From Lactobacillus corticis (GTDB lineage Bacteria; Bacillota; Bacilli; Lactobacillales; Lactobacillaceae), in NCBI RefSeq assembly GCF_018327645.1, contig NZ_BMAY01000007.1, positions 1-64,000 of the forward strand: DNA of 64,000 nucleotides, read 5' to 3'. Below, one piece after another: positions 20,275 through 30,015 of this stretch. Position 1 is the first letter of the stretch; each line of letters begins with the position of its first letter. A model generated the notes under the pieces. That model had not been told where the DNA came from and did not search any database. It saw only the letters and a program-made list of their open reading frames with translations. The position numbers were made by a program, and so were the translations under genes.

Positions 20275-21069
20275 CTAAATAAATGCATATCCTAAGCAGG
20301 CAGCAAAGACCGGCAAAACGAATAGCATTGAATCAAAACGGTCTAAAATGCCTCCATGCCCTGGCAGAATCTTTCCAGAATCCTTGACACCATAAAACCG
20401 TTTGTAGGCAGACTCTACCAAGTCCCCCATTTGACCAACTATTGATAAAAAGAAGGCCATTACTAGCATGGTTGCAGTTGGATGTGAGATGTGCACTAAG
20501 GCTAAATAAATAGCAGAACATACTACTGCACAAATGACCGCTCCAATTGACCCTTCCCAAGTCTTATTTGGACTGATAACCGGCCATAATTTATGTTTGC
20601 CGAATTTCCGGCCGATCATGTAGGCACCGATATCCGTTGACCAAACAACCACGAAAACATAGCATAATAACGCTAAACCTTCTTGACTGTTTCTAATGGC
20701 AGCCATGTAGTGAAAGCCGGTTCCGATATACAAGGAAGCTAAGGTATAAACTCCCATGTCGTCAAAGCTTGATTTATTCTTTGACAACACTGTCCAGGTG
20801 AGCATTAACATAATCATTGCAAAGTAAAATCCAAACTTAGTTACTGGCAATGAATTAAAGAAACTATCTGGCACAGTCCAAGTCAACGTAGCTAAAAGTG
20901 CTAATACAAAGTCGACAGAAACCAGAATTTGTTTCTTCATTAAAAAGATTTCTGAGATACCTACTGCTGCGAATAAGGCAACTGTCCAGTCAATTGCCCA
21001 TCCTCCCAACCAAACGATGGGAATAAAAAAGATTAAGGCGACTACCGCCGTAATAACACGTTGTTTCAT
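20275..21069 (-). CDS. cdsA: Phosphatidate cytidylyltransferase CdsA
   Basis: Makes CDP-diacylglycerol, precursor of phosphatidylglycerol and cardiolipin. 264 residues, about seven to eight membrane segments, with the family signature near the C terminus: SPNKTWEGSIGAV, then GDLVESAYKRFYGVKDSGK and PGHGGILDRFDS. ATG start; no strong ribosome binding site is visible, so translational coupling to uppS (13 bases upstream) is probable. Confidence 0.96.
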   Translation of the reverse strand: MKQRVITAVVALIFFIPIVWLGGWAIDWTVALFAAVGISEIFLMKKQILVSVDFVLALLATLTWTVPDSFFNSLPVTKFGFYFAMIMLMLTWTVLSKNKSSFDDMGVYTLASLYIGTGFHYMAAIRNSQEGLALLCYVFVVVWSTDIGAYMIGRKFGKHKLWPVISPNKTWEGSIGAVICAVVCSAIYLALVHISHPTATMLVMAFFLSIVGQMGDLVESAYKRFYGVKDSGKILPGHGGILDRFDSMLFVLPVFAACLGYAFI

Positions 21070-21082
21070 ATTTTTTTGCTAA

Positions 21083-21817
21083 TTAACTATCCGATTCATC
21101 TAATCCACCAAAACGCCGATGACGCGTTTGGTAATCTGCTACATATTTTGCTAAATCATCTGCATTGAAGTCAGGCCAAAGTTTTTCACTAAAAGCCAGT
21201 TCTGAATAGGCTAATTGCCAAAGCAGAAAATTGGAGATCCTTTGTTCGCCTGAAGTTCTAATCAGTAAATCCGGGTCTGCCAAATCACCAAACTTACCAG
21301 TCATTAACTCTCGACTGATCATTTCTTCGTTGATCTCGCTTGGTGCAACTTCACCGTTAGCCGCCTTAGCTGCCAGCTTTTGAACGGCAGTGGTTATTTC
21401 TTTCCGCGAGCCATAGTTAAAGGCGAAGTTTAAAATCAAGCCGGTATTTTGCGCGGTCTGAGCCATGGCATCGTTAACGACTTTAAGCGTTTTGGGTGGC
21501 AATTCATCCAAATAGCCCATAATGTTGACCCGAACATTATTTTTTATCAAAGTTGGCATAAACTTATTGAAAAAGCGGACTGGTAAATTCATCAGAAAAG
21601 CCACTTCTTCTTTAGGACGTGCCCAATTTTCGGTGGAAAATGCGTATAGCGTCAATACCTTTATGCCCAATTTATCTGCAGCCAAAGTAATGCGCTCCAC
21701 ATTTTCCATGCCTTCTTGGTGACCAAAAACTCGCTTCTTTCCGCGTTTTTTGGCCCACCGACCGTTGCCATCCATGATAATAGCTAAATGATTAAGCTTA
21801 TTTTTTGCATCTGTCAT
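21083..21817 (-). CDS. uppS: Isoprenyl transferase, undecaprenyl diphosphate synthase
   Basis: Adds isopentenyl units in cis to make the C55 carrier lipid for cell-wall synthesis. 244 residues with [17 protein letters not shown] (catalytic Asp and diphosphate-binding), [17 protein letters not shown], and [20 protein letters not shown] start two bases after frr, with a weak ribosome binding site, suggesting coupling. Confidence 0.97.
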   Translation of the reverse strand: MTDAKNKLNHLAIIMDGNGRWAKKRGKKRVFGHQEGMENVERITLAADKLGIKVLTLYAFSTENWARPKEEVAFLMNLPVRFFNKFMPTLIKNNVRVNIMGYLDELPPKTLKVVNDAMAQTAQNTGLILNFAFNYGSRKEITTAVQKLAAKAANGEVAPSEINEEMISRELMTGKFGDLADPDLLIRTSGEQRISNFLLWQLAYSELAFSEKLWPDFNADDLAKYVADYQTRHRRFGGLDESDS

Positions 21818-21819
21818 GA

Positions 21820-22377
21820 TTAGCCCTGAGTAATTTCTTGGCGTTTATCGTCAGCCTTCTGATCAATTGTCTTGACTGCATCATCAGTGACTTTTTGAAC
21901 TTGCTTTTCTAGATTGCGTTGTTCATCTTCAGTAATATCACCGTTTTTTTCGGCCTTTTTTAAGCCATCCATGGCTTCACGACGGACATTGCGAACGGCA
22001 ATTTTAGCTTCTTCAGCGTACTTGCCGACTTGTTTAGCGATTTCTTGACGACGTTCCCCAGTCAATTGCGGAATGACCAAACGAATCACTTTCCCATCAT
22101 TTGCTGGATTTAAGCCTAAGTCTGAAGCTAAAATAGCATGTTCAATATCGTCTAAACTATTAATGTCATAAGGAGTAATCATCAAAACCCGAGGTTCTGG
22201 GATGGTGACTGAAGACATTTGTGTCAATGGAGTAGGGGCACCATAATAGTCAACTTTTACATTTTCAAGCAATGATGCGTTGGCAACACCTGCTCGAATA
22301 GTGGTTAAATTGCGAGCAAAAGCAGCAATCGACTTATCCATGTTGCTTTTAGCTTTGTCAATAATCTCGTTACTCAT
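21820..22377 (-). CDS. frr: Ribosome recycling factor
   Basis: Splits post-termination ribosomes with EF-G. 185 residues, exactly the family length, with the diagnostic [36 protein letters not shown] region abbreviated here as [10 protein letters not shown] and the C-terminal long helix. The ATG overlaps the pyrH stop (TAATG), preceded by GAGGTGAT; tight coupling with pyrH. Confidence 0.98.
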   Translation of the reverse strand: MSNEIIDKAKSNMDKSIAAFARNLTTIRAGVANASLLENVKVDYYGAPTPLTQMSSVTIPEPRVLMITPYDINSLDDIEHAILASDLGLNPANDGKVIRLVIPQLTGERRQEIAKQVGKYAEEAKIAVRNVRREAMDGLKKAEKNGDITEDEQRNLEKQVQKVTDDAVKTIDQKADDKRQEITQG

Positions 22378-23102
22378 TATTTATCACCTCGAATGACAGT
22401 ACCAATATTCTCACCTAAAACAACCTTCTTTATGTTGCCTTCCGTATTTACATTAAAGACAATCAATGGAATTTCAGTGTCCATTGATAAAGAACTGGCA
22501 GTCCGGTCCATTACCTTTAAGTTCTTAGAAATTAAGTCAAGTTGCGTTAATTCGCTGTATTTTTCAGCAGTTTCATCAATATTTGGATCGGCTGAGTAAA
22601 CCCCATCAACGCCATTCTTAGCCATTAAGATCACATCAGCATTGATTTCTGCTGCCCGTAAGGCTGCAGTCGTATCCGTTGAGAAGTAAGGGTTCCCGGT
22701 ACCACCGCCGAAAATCACAACTCGGCCTTTTTCAAGATGACGAACTGCTTTTCGTCTAATATAAGGTTCAGCAATTTGCCGCATTTCAATTGAAGTTTGT
22801 ACCCGGGTTGGTACGCCAGCGGTTTCCAAACCATCTTGCAAAGCTAATGCATTCATAATGGTAGCTAACATTCCCATGTAGTCAGCTTGGGCACGTTCCA
22901 TACCTAGTTTTTCGCCACTTTCGCCGCGCCACATGTTACCACCACCGCAGACGATACCGATTTCAACTCCTAGGTCATGAACTGACTTAATTTCTTGGGC
23001 TAAATGACTAATGACAGTTGGGTTAATACCCTGTCCTTTATCACCGGCTAAAGCTTCACCAGAAATTTTGAGAATAATTCTTTTGTATTTAACTTGACTC
23101 AT
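22377..23102 (-). CDS. pyrH: UMP kinase
   Basis: Phosphorylates UMP to UDP. 241 residues of the amino-acid-kinase fold: [18 protein letters not shown] at the N terminus, [13 protein letters not shown], and [22 protein letters not shown] start with GGAGGAC upstream. First gene of pyrH-frr-uppS-cdsA-rseP-proS-polC; a terminator separates it from tsf. Confidence 0.98.
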   Translation of the reverse strand: MSQVKYKRIILKISGEALAGDKGQGINPTVISHLAQEIKSVHDLGVEIGIVCGGGNMWRGESGEKLGMERAQADYMGMLATIMNALALQDGLETAGVPTRVQTSIEMRQIAEPYIRRKAVRHLEKGRVVIFGGGTGNPYFSTDTTAALRAAEINADVILMAKNGVDGVYSADPNIDETAEKYSELTQLDLISKNLKVMDRTASSLSMDTEIPLIVFNVNTEGNIKKVVLGENIGTVIRGDK

Positions 23103-23133
23103 AATGTCCTCCTATCATAGCTTCTCATATTCT

Positions 23134-23139
23134 ATCATA
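23134..23139 (-). promoter_or_regulatory. Possible -10 box for pyrH
   Basis: On minus, TATGAT immediately followed by TAGAAT gives two overlapping -10-like boxes about 35 bases before the pyrH ATG. The only -35-like match (TTGGCT) is 19 bases away. Weak call, supported mainly by the tsf terminator upstream, which means pyrH needs its own start. Confidence 0.35.
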
Positions 23140-23198
23140 CTTGACTTTCTTATGCCTTAGCCAAAGTATTTTAATTTTTTATCAGGGTAAGTTTGAAC

Positions 23199-23228
23199 AA
23201 AAAAAGAAAGGGGATGATTCCCCTTTCT
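23199..23228 (-). terminator. Terminator after tsf
   Basis: Perfect 9-bp stem 23205-23213/23220-23228 with a six-base loop, followed on minus by U7. Ends the rpsB-tsf operon. Confidence 0.9.
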
Positions 23229-23244
23229 CAACCAATAGATTTGA

Positions 23245-24270
23245 TTATTTCATTTGTTCACGAACTTCAGCAGCAAAGTCTTCTTGCTTCTTTTCAATAC
23301 CTTCGCCAACTTCGTAACGAACAAAGTTAACCAATTTAGCGTTGTTGTCCTTCAAGAATTCACCAACAGTCTTGCTGTCATCCATAATGTATTCTTGTGA
23401 CAAAGCAGCAAATTGCTTATCAACTTGGGTGTTGTCAGAAACAAAACGAGCAAGCTTACCTGGAATAATTCTGTCCCAGATCTTTTCAGGCTTGCCTTCG
23501 TCAGCAAGTTCCTTCTTAATGTCTTCCTTAGCCTTGGCAATAACTTCATCAGTTAATTGTGATTCTGAACCATAAACTAAGTGAGGCAATGCTGGCTTGT
23601 TAACCAAAGCCCGACTTTCGTTATCTTGATCAATCTTGTGGTTTAACAAAGCAAGTTGTTCCTTAACAAAGTCAGGAGCCAATTCCTTAGGTGAAATCAC
23701 AGTTGGCTTCATAGCAGCAATGTGCATGGCAATTTGCTTAGCCATAGCTGCGTCGCCACCTTCAAGAACAGAGATAACGCCAATTTGACCACCATTGTGT
23801 TGGTAAGCGCCAAATTCTTGGTCATCAGTCTTTTCTACAACTGCAAAACGACGTAAAACAATCTTTTCACCAATAGTAGCAGTAGCATCTACGAAAGCTT
23901 GCTTCAAAGTCATGCCATTACCCATTGGTAATTCATCAGCTTCTTCTTGGTTGGCTGGCTTGCCTTCAGCAATTGCCTTAGCAGCTTCCTTAACCAAATT
24001 TACAAACTTTTCGTTTTGAGCAACGAAGTCAGTTTCTGAGTTAACTTCAACGATTGCTGCGGTATTGCCTGATTCATAAACACCGGTTAAGCCTTCAGCA
24101 GCTACGCGGTCTGCCTTCTTAGCAGCCTTTGCCATACCTTTTTCGTGAAGGTATTCGATAGCCTTGTCCATGTCGCCGTCTACTTCAACCAAGGCTTTCT
24201 TGGCATCCATAACACCGGCACCGGTCTTTTCACGCAATTCCTTAACTTGACGAGCTGTAATAGTAGCCAT
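23245..24270 (-). CDS. tsf: Elongation factor Ts
   Basis: Nucleotide exchange factor for EF-Tu. 341 residues starting [24 protein letters not shown], with the [10 protein letters not shown] signature. ATG at 24270 with AGGAGGA upstream; the frame is open for a further 52 codons into rpsB but without merit. Starts 19 bases after rpsB. Confidence 0.98.
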   Translation of the reverse strand: MATITARQVKELREKTGAGVMDAKKALVEVDGDMDKAIEYLHEKGMAKAAKKADRVAAEGLTGVYESGNTAAIVEVNSETDFVAQNEKFVNLVKEAAKAIAEGKPANQEEADELPMGNGMTLKQAFVDATATIGEKIVLRRFAVVEKTDDQEFGAYQHNGGQIGVISVLEGGDAAMAKQIAMHIAAMKPTVISPKELAPDFVKEQLALLNHKIDQDNESRALVNKPALPHLVYGSESQLTDEVIAKAKEDIKKELADEGKPEKIWDRIIPGKLARFVSDNTQVDKQFAALSQEYIMDDSKTVGEFLKDNNAKLVNFVRYEVGEGIEKKQEDFAAEVREQMK

Positions 24271-24289
24271 TAAAGTTTCCTCCTGGATA

Positions 24290-25069
24290 TTAGTCTTCGT
24301 CAGCTTCGTTAGCGACTTCTTCGATTGACTTTTCGCCGTCTTCGTCAGCCTTGCTTGCAAGTTCTGCTTCAACGCTGTCGCCTGCTTCACCTTGCTTGCC
24401 TTCGATGACAGCATCAGCCATTGCACCAGCGATCAAACGGATGGCACGAATAGCGTCATCGTTTGAAGGGATTACAACGTCGATTGGAGTTGGGTCAGTG
24501 TTGGTGTCAACCATGGCAACAACAGGAATGCCAAGCTTGTTAGCTTCGTGAACAGCGATCTTTTCCTTCTTAGGGTCAACAACGAATAATACGTCTGGAA
24601 TTCTTGGCATATCTTCGATACCGCCCAAGTTCTTTTCCAATTTGTCCATTTCCTTAGTTAAAAGGGCAACTTCCTTCTTTGGCAGAACATCAAAAGTACC
24701 GTCTTCTGACATTTGCTTTAATTCCTTAAGACGCTTTACCCGGCTTTGGATAGTAGTCCAGTTAGTTAAAGTACCACCAAGCCAACGTTGGTTAACGTAG
24801 TATTGACCTGCGCGAGTTGCTTCTTCAGCAATTGAGTCTTGAGCTTGCTTCTTAGTACCAACAAACAAGAATACACCACCATCTTGAGCAACAGCCTTTA
24901 CATAGTTGTAGGCATCGTCAAGCATCTTGATCGTCTTTTGCAAGTCGATGATGTAGATTCCGTTTCTTTGAGTAAAGATGTAAGGAGCCATTCTTGGGTC
25001 CCATCTTCTAGTTTGGTGACCAAAGTGGACACCTGCTTCAAGCAATTGCTTCATTGTAACAACTGACAT
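24290..25069 (-). CDS. rpsB: 30S ribosomal protein S2
   Basis: 259 residues, beginning [22 protein letters not shown]; contains the signature [21 protein letters not shown] region and [12 protein letters not shown]. The C-terminal 30 residues are an acidic tail. Start set at ATG 25069 with AGGAGG upstream; an upstream in-frame ATG (25102) lacks one. Preceded by a structured leader and a good promoter. Confidence 0.98.
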   Translation of the reverse strand: MSVVTMKQLLEAGVHFGHQTRRWDPRMAPYIFTQRNGIYIIDLQKTIKMLDDAYNYVKAVAQDGGVFLFVGTKKQAQDSIAEEATRAGQYYVNQRWLGGTLTNWTTIQSRVKRLKELKQMSEDGTFDVLPKKEVALLTKEMDKLEKNLGGIEDMPRIPDVLFVVDPKKEKIAVHEANKLGIPVVAMVDTNTDPTPIDVVIPSNDDAIRAIRLIAGAMADAVIEGKQGEAGDSVEAELASKADEDGEKSIEEVANEADED

Positions 25070-25184
25070 AATGTAAATCCTCCTAGTTTTAATTCCTCTC
25101 AAGCGTTCATTTCAATCTCGGACCGAAAATGGCACCCCGAAATTGATCGCTCTTGATGTGTAATAAAAATGTGCATAGCACATT
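25070..25184 (-). ncRNA. Structured rpsB leader, candidate Lacto-rpsB RNA motif
   Basis: The 5' UTR of rpsB contains a perfect 7-bp hairpin (25168-25174/25178-25184) and a longer compound stem in which CAATTTC and GAGATTG pair inside an outer CAAG/CTTG-closed helix (about 25093-25158). A conserved RNA called Lacto-rpsB is known upstream of rpsB in Lactobacillales and is thought to be bound by a ribosomal protein. Position and folding fit, but I cannot align it to the family. Confidence 0.6.
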
Positions 25185-25189
25185 CTTTA

Positions 25190-25218
25190 ATTTTACTAGC
25201 TTAATTTCTAAAAATCAA
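25190..25218 (-). promoter_or_regulatory. Promoter of rpsB-tsf
   Basis: On minus, -35 TTGATT (25218-25213) and -10 TAAAAT (25195-25190) with a 17-base spacer. It overlaps the 3' end of the preceding methyltransferase gene and would give a leader of about 110 bases. Confidence 0.75.
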
Positions 25219-26239
25219 CCTGATGCTCACGCAAAAAATGTTCTTTCCATTGTCTTGAGTGATGTTTAAACCAATATTCGCGTTTTAAGGCCAGACGCTT
25301 ATCCTCAAATTCCTCATGATAAATCATTTTCACCGGTCTCCTAGTCTTGGTGTACTTGGCTCCCTTGCCTGAATTATGCGCGGCCAAACGTTTAGCTAAA
25401 TCATTGGTAAAACCACCATAAAAACTGCCATCGCGGCAAAGCAAGACATAAAAATAATACTTTTCTTTGCCTAAGCGCTGCTCTTTTGCCTCAGGACTCT
25501 CAAACAAAATTTGCTTGATCTCTGGAAGATATTGGCCCGCATCGTCTTGAGTCGTTTTGGTTGCTGCCAGGACTACCCCATCACTTTTTCCATGCTTAAC
25601 AGCAACTACCACTACTAGGTTAGCGGCATCCCCCTCATGTCCCGAATATGGTTGAATTTGCTTAACCGGCAAATCATGCTTCATGCAATAATACATGATT
25701 TCTCCTAATCGTTCCGGACGATGAACCATGATTAGCTTTCCCTTCATCTTCAAAAGGCCGGCTGCTTTTTCAATGACTTGTTCTAAGTTAATCATAAGTT
25801 CATGACGAGCAATGGCTTTTTTGTGGTCGGGATTTAATTTATGCCCCGCAGGAACTTTGAAATATGGCGGATTGACGACAACCTCATCATAGTAGTCCTT
25901 AGTTAAGATTTTAAAAGCATCACGTACGTTGCCCACATGCACCCTGATCCGATTTTCCATTTGATTTAAAGCAATGGAGCGTTGGGCTTGATCTGCAATT
26001 TCTGGCTGAATTTCAATAGCGTCATACTTTGCTTGATTAAAATAAGCCATGTACATGGTTGCCGCACAATTTCCTGCACACAATTCCGCCACTTTATGGC
26101 GATCCTTGATTAGTTCTTTAGCATGGTAAGCCATTAATAAACTATCAAGTGAAAAACTTAAAGCCGTTTTGTCCTGGATAATTTTTATGTCATCATTATA
26201 AATGTAGTCAATCCGTTCATTGGCACCAATGTCAACCAT
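25208..26239 (-). CDS. TrmN6/YabB-like SAM methyltransferase fused to a GIY-YIG (YazA-like) domain
   Basis: 343 residues. N-terminal part (about 1-235): class I SAM methyltransferase with [24 protein letters not shown] (SAM loop) and [11 protein letters not shown] (NPPY, typical of adenine-N6 methylation of tRNA1-Val position 37). C-terminal part (about 258-343): GIY-YIG fold, [20 protein letters not shown], conserved Arg in LAKRLAAH and Glu in ALKREYWFK. In Bacillus these are two adjacent genes, yabB and yazA; here one uninterrupted frame joins them. I start at ATG 26239 with AAAGGAG upstream, at a rather long spacing; the frame is open 18 codons further. Role of the nuclease-like half is unknown. 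Confidence 0.85.
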   Translation of the reverse strand: MVDIGANERIDYIYNDDIKIIQDKTALSFSLDSLLMAYHAKELIKDRHKVAELCAGNCAATMYMAYFNQAKYDAIEIQPEIADQAQRSIALNQMENRIRVHVGNVRDAFKILTKDYYDEVVVNPPYFKVPAGHKLNPDHKKAIARHELMINLEQVIEKAAGLLKMKGKLIMVHRPERLGEIMYYCMKHDLPVKQIQPYSGHEGDAANLVVVVAVKHGKSDGVVLAATKTTQDDAGQYLPEIKQILFESPEAKEQRLGKEKYYFYVLLCRDGSFYGGFTNDLAKRLAAHNSGKGAKYTKTRRPVKMIYHEEFEDKRLALKREYWFKHHSRQWKEHFLREHQVDF

Positions 26240-26269
26240 GGGGTAATATTTCTCCTTTAATGTTTTCTT

Positions 26270-26278
26270 TGCTATAAT
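26270..26278 (+). promoter_or_regulatory. Extended -10 promoter of plsC
   Basis: TGC followed by TATAAT (26273-26278) is a perfect extended -10, 28 bases before the plsC ATG. No good -35 is seen, which extended -10 promoters tolerate. Confidence 0.65.
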
Positions 26279-26305
26279 TCTACATATTAACACGGAGGTA
26301 AGGAT

Positions 26306-26920
26306 ATGTTCTATCGAATTATACGGCCAATTGTACGTTTTATTGTTTGGCTACTAAATGGGCATCTGCACGTCCATGGCAAGGAGCGACTGCCTGAAGG
26401 AAATTATATCCTAGTAGCACCGCACCGTACTTGGTGGGAACCATTACTATTTGCCCTTGCTGCCAGTCCACGAGAATTTATGTTCATGGCCAAAATTGAA
26501 CTATTTAAAAATCCAATTTTGCGTTTCATTTTAACCCATGCACATGCTTTTCCAGTAGACCGGGAACACCCAGGACCATCAGTTTTAAAAACACCTGTCA
26601 AGGGTTTAAAAGATGGCAAACTGTCTTTAATAATGTTTCCTTCTGGAACGCGTCATTCCAGCGATTTGAAGAGCGGCGTTTTAGTGATCGCGCGTCTGTC
26701 AAAAAAGCCCATCGTGCCGGTGGTTTACCAAGGACCGCTCACTTTTAAAGGATTGCTTTTGCGCCGCGGGCTTGAAGTGCGCTTTGGCAAACCGGTAGAT
26801 ATTAAATTTCAAGGCAAAATGACCAAGGAAAAAGAAGCTGCGATGTTTAAGCAAATCGAAGCTGCCTGGGATAAATTAGATCAAGAACAAAATCCAAATT
26901 TTCATTACGTTGCCAAGTAA
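26306..26920 (+). CDS. plsC: 1-acyl-sn-glycerol-3-phosphate acyltransferase (PlsC family)
   Basis: Acylates lysophosphatidic acid to phosphatidic acid at the membrane. 204 residues with an N-terminal hydrophobic segment (about 5-20), block [10 protein letters not shown] (the catalytic His, with Glu in the place of the usual Asp of HX4D), block II around PVDREHPGP and block [12 protein letters not shown] (family FPEGTRS). Start ATG 26306 with GGAGGTAAGG upstream. A complete plus-strand transcription unit with its own promoter and terminator, pointing away from the methyltransferase gene. Confidence 0.88.
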   Translation: MFYRIIRPIVRFIVWLLNGHLHVHGKERLPEGNYILVAPHRTWWEPLLFALAASPREFMFMAKIELFKNPILRFILTHAHAFPVDREHPGPSVLKTPVKGLKDGKLSLIMFPSGTRHSSDLKSGVLVIARLSKKPIVPVVYQGPLTFKGLLLRRGLEVRFGKPVDIKFQGKMTKEKEAAMFKQIEAAWDKLDQEQNPNFHYVAK

Positions 26921-26936
26921 TATAATATACACATAC

Positions 26937-26963
26937 GAGACCATTTTTTGGTCTCCTTTTTTT
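26937..26963 (+). terminator. Terminator after plsC
   Basis: Stem GAGACC/GGTCTC (26937-26942/26950-26955) with a U-rich loop and U7 tail on plus. Confidence 0.85.
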
Positions 26964-26967
26964 ATGG

Positions 26968-26994
26968 GAGTGCTAAAATAATTAGGAGTACTAA
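26968..26994 (+). promoter_or_regulatory. cfa promoter region with paired GAGTNCTAA repeats
   Basis: An extended -10 (TGC TAAAAT, 26971-26979) lies within GAGTGCTAA (26968-26976). A second copy, GAGTACTAA, is at 26986-26994, nine bases further, in direct orientation. CIRCE uses the same half-site but inverted, so this is not a CIRCE. The second copy also forms TTAG-GAGTA-CTAA. Possible operator for a regulator of membrane lipid stress; unproven. Confidence 0.45.
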
Positions 26995-27011
26995 ATTATG
27001 GAGGTAACAAC

Positions 27012-28184
27012 GTGCTTGAAAAAACATTTTACAAAACCATGTTATCGCATTCTTTCACGATGCCTGTAAAAGTAAAATACTGGGATGGTAAGGAAGAAAC
27101 TTACGGCAATGGTGAACCGCAAGCAGAAATCATCTTCCATAAGGTAATTCCCATTAAAGAAATAACCAATAGTGCCTCGCTAGCTTTAGGTGAAGCTTAT
27201 ATGAACGGAGACATTGAAATCAATGGCAGCATCCAAGCTCTCATTAACTCCGCTTATCAGTCTGCCACAAGTTTTATGCGTTCCAGCAAATTTAGAAAAT
27301 TCATTCCTAAACAAAGTCACACGGAAAAGCAGAGCAAAGAAGACGTGCAAAGCCATTACGATATCGGCAACGACTTTTATAAACTGTGGCTTGATCCAAC
27401 GATGACTTATTCTTGTGCTTACTTTACTGATGGCAATAATGACGATCTAGAACAAGCCCAAATTGCCAAAGTGCATCACATCCTTGATAAATTAGATCCG
27501 CAAAAAGGCAACACGCTCCTAGATATCGGCTGTGGTTGGGGCACCTTGATGCTTACTGCTGCCAAAGAATATGGCCTAAAAGTTACCGGCGTGACTCTTT
27601 CAGAAGAGCAATACCATTTAGTTCAATCAAGAATTAAAGAAATGGGCTTAGAAAATCAAGCCGAGGTTTTACTTGAAGATTACCGTGAATTGGGCGATCG
27701 ACAATTTAACTACGTCACCAGTGTGGGAATGTTTGAACACGTTGGAGCAGAAAAATTAGGCGAATATTTCTCTGATGTTGCTAAATACTTAACTACTAAC
27801 GGCGTCGCCTTGATTCACGGGATTACCCGTCAACAAGGTGGTGCCACCAACGCTTGGATTAATAAATATATCTTCCCAGGCGGTTATATTCCAGGCCTGG
27901 CTGAAATCGTTAACCGGATTACGGAAGCGGGATTGCAAATTGCTGACGTCGAAATGCTGCGACGGCACTATCAAAGAACCCTGGAAATTTGGGATCGCAA
28001 TTTCAAGGCTGTCTGGCCAAAAGTCGAAGCTAAGTCAAGCAAGAAATTCTGCCGAATGTGGGATTTATACTTAAATGCTTGTGCGGCTAGTTTCGAATCT
28101 GGAAATATTGACGTTTGCCAATATCTCTTAACCAAAGGACCTTCAGGCAAGACCCTGCCAATGACGCGTGACTATATTTATTAA
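27012..28184 (+). CDS. cfa: Cyclopropane-fatty-acyl-phospholipid synthase
   Basis: Uses S-adenosylmethionine to convert unsaturated acyl chains of membrane phospholipids to cyclopropane (lactobacillic) acids, protecting against acid and cold. 390 residues: N-terminal lipid-binding part, then the methyltransferase domain from about residue 115 ([41 protein letters not shown] loop; [27 protein letters not shown]). GTG start at 27012 with GGAGGTAAC upstream. Monocistronic, between the plsC terminator and a shared bidirectional terminator. Confidence 0.96.
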   Translation: MLEKTFYKTMLSHSFTMPVKVKYWDGKEETYGNGEPQAEIIFHKVIPIKEITNSASLALGEAYMNGDIEINGSIQALINSAYQSATSFMRSSKFRKFIPKQSHTEKQSKEDVQSHYDIGNDFYKLWLDPTMTYSCAYFTDGNNDDLEQAQIAKVHHILDKLDPQKGNTLLDIGCGWGTLMLTAAKEYGLKVTGVTLSEEQYHLVQSRIKEMGLENQAEVLLEDYRELGDRQFNYVTSVGMFEHVGAEKLGEYFSDVAKYLTTNGVALIHGITRQQGGATNAWINKYIFPGGYIPGLAEIVNRITEAGLQIADVEMLRRHYQRTLEIWDRNFKAVWPKVEAKSSKKFCRMWDLYLNACAASFESGNIDVCQYLLTKGPSGKTLPMTRDYIY

Positions 28185-28190
28185 GATAAA

Positions 28191-28223
28191 AAGAAAGCTG
28201 ACTCAAATGAGTCAGCTTTTTTT
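28191..28223. terminator. Bidirectional terminator shared by cfa (+) and the ABC exporter (-)
   Basis: Stem 28194-28204/28209-28219 with a four-base loop. On plus a U7 tract follows; on minus the tail is a broken U run (UUUCUUUUU). The convergent genes end within ten bases of it on each side. Confidence 0.9.
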
Positions 28224-30014
28224 CTACTCAACTTCACCCGTTTGCTGCAAAGTGTAGAGCTTGTAGTAGTATCCATGTTTTGCCAACAATTCTTCATGGG
28301 TGCCACGTTCAATAATTCTGCCCTTATCAAGCACAATGATTTGGTTGGCATCACTAATCGTCGACAGCCTGTGGGCTATTGCCAAGGTCGTTCTTCCCTT
28401 ACGCAGACTGCGCAGTCCTTGTTGTATCTTGCTTTCGGTTTCGGTATCAACATTAGCAGTTGCTTCATCTAAGACTAGGATCTTCGGATCAGTAACCAAA
28501 GTTCGAGCAAAAGAAATCAATTGACGCTCGCCGCTTGAAAATTCGCTCCCACCTTCAAATACCGGTTCATGATATTTGCCTGGCAGTTTTTCGATAAACT
28601 CATCAGCCTGAACAGTTTCGGCTGCTCGTTTGATCTGGTCGTCTGTAATATCCTCGTTGTACAATCTAATGTTTGAAGCAACGTCGCCATAAAACATAAA
28701 TGGTTCTTGCAAGACCAGCCCAAGTTTTTTGCGTAACTCAGCTTTAGAAAAAGTTCGAATATCAAGATCATCGATCAGTACCTGGCCTTGACCAAATTCA
28801 TAAAACCGCATCATGACATTAATAATAGAACTCTTCCCACTACCAGTATGGCCAACAATCCCTAAAGTTTCGCCTGGCTTAACCACAAAACTAACATCAT
28901 GCAAAATTTCATGTTCCCCATCATAGCTAAAGGAAACATGCTTAAATTCTATTTTGCCTTGACTGATGGTATTACCCGCAACCGGATGTTGTTCAGGCTC
29001 ATACTCAGTTTCATCCATGATGCGAAAAATTCTTTTTCCAGCTACCACCCCATCTGTGAAACTGGTCAAAGAATCCATCATATTGGACAAGGGGTTGAAG
29101 AAGTTTGAGACATATTGGCTAAATGCATAAATTACCCCTGCAGCCACAAAAGTTTTATGGAGCGGATAACCAAAATATGCCAAAACAAAGGTCAAAGCCA
29201 AGGAATAAAGCAAGCTATTTAAAGGTGATAAAAGGAAGGAATTCATCCGGATCATCCGTTTACGAGTTTCAAATTGTTCATCGTTGGTATGAGCAAAGTT
29301 TCCGGAAATTCGCTTTTCTTGACGGAATTCTTGGATAACTGAAATCCCCGTCAAGGATTCGTTTAACTCAGTATTGATTAAACTATTGCGTTCTCTAAAT
29401 TCTCGATAGATTTTGGATATAAATTTAAGATAAATCCAAATGATCAACACATATAGGGGAACGAATAAGGCAACGATAATTGCTCCGGTTCGATTAGTCG
29501 TATACATTGCAATAACAGCCGTGATAATCGCAACAATTCCTTGAAAGATTGAAGCAAAGACTTGGAAATAGTCACTAATCGTCATGGTGTCATTAGTAAC
29601 TCTCGATAAAATGGAACCGGCAGGCGTTTGATCAAAATATCTCATCCCTAGGCCATGCAATTTTTTATATAAACGTCTGCGAATCAGCTCCAAAGTCTTT
29701 TCTTTAGCTAAAGAGAAGCTGTAATCTCTCCCAAAATCGATAAATGCTATGGCAATTACCAGAAAAGCATACATCCCAGCATAGGCAAACACCAAGCGGT
29801 GATCGCTGCTGCCTTTTGCCAAGTAGTTATCCATAAAGTCTTGAATCGTGCGTGGCATTAAGATAGCTAAAATAGAGGAAATAATTGCAAAGCTACCAGC
29901 TGCAATAAATTCATACTTAAAGATACCGGCAAAACGAAAAATGCGTTTGGTAATTTGCCACTGCTCTTTGATTGGAATGGCTTTAGCCCAAACTGACTCA
30001 TATTTTTGTGCCAT
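28224..30014 (-). CDS. ABC exporter half-transporter, catalytically competent partner
   Basis: 596 residues: six-helix exporter membrane domain (about 25-325) and nucleotide-binding domain (about 355-590) with Walker A GHTGSGKSS, Walker B ILVLDEATANVD (catalytic Glu present) and a non-canonical signature FSSGERQ in place of LSGGQ. It pairs with the upstream gene, one base away, as in LmrCD/BmrCD-type heterodimeric multidrug exporters. Substrate unknown. ATG start with GGAGG inside the end of the upstream gene. Confidence 0.92.
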   Translation of the reverse strand: MAQKYESVWAKAIPIKEQWQITKRIFRFAGIFKYEFIAAGSFAIISSILAILMPRTIQDFMDNYLAKGSSDHRLVFAYAGMYAFLVIAIAFIDFGRDYSFSLAKEKTLELIRRRLYKKLHGLGMRYFDQTPAGSILSRVTNDTMTISDYFQVFASIFQGIVAIITAVIAMYTTNRTGAIIVALFVPLYVLIIWIYLKFISKIYREFRERNSLINTELNESLTGISVIQEFRQEKRISGNFAHTNDEQFETRKRMIRMNSFLLSPLNSLLYSLALTFVLAYFGYPLHKTFVAAGVIYAFSQYVSNFFNPLSNMMDSLTSFTDGVVAGKRIFRIMDETEYEPEQHPVAGNTISQGKIEFKHVSFSYDGEHEILHDVSFVVKPGETLGIVGHTGSGKSSIINVMMRFYEFGQGQVLIDDLDIRTFSKAELRKKLGLVLQEPFMFYGDVASNIRLYNEDITDDQIKRAAETVQADEFIEKLPGKYHEPVFEGGSEFSSGERQLISFARTLVTDPKILVLDEATANVDTETESKIQQGLRSLRKGRTTLAIAHRLSTISDANQIIVLDKGRIIERGTHEELLAKHGYYYKLYTLQQTGEVE

Positions 30015-30015
30015 C

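Noticed and set aside
24271-24426. N-terminal extension of tsf by 52 codons
   Set aside because: It overlaps rpsB in another frame; the EF-Ts family starts at the ATG 24270 that has a strong ribosome binding site.
26968-26994. CIRCE element at cfa
   Set aside because: Half-sites are in direct, not inverted, orientation; reported only as a repeat.
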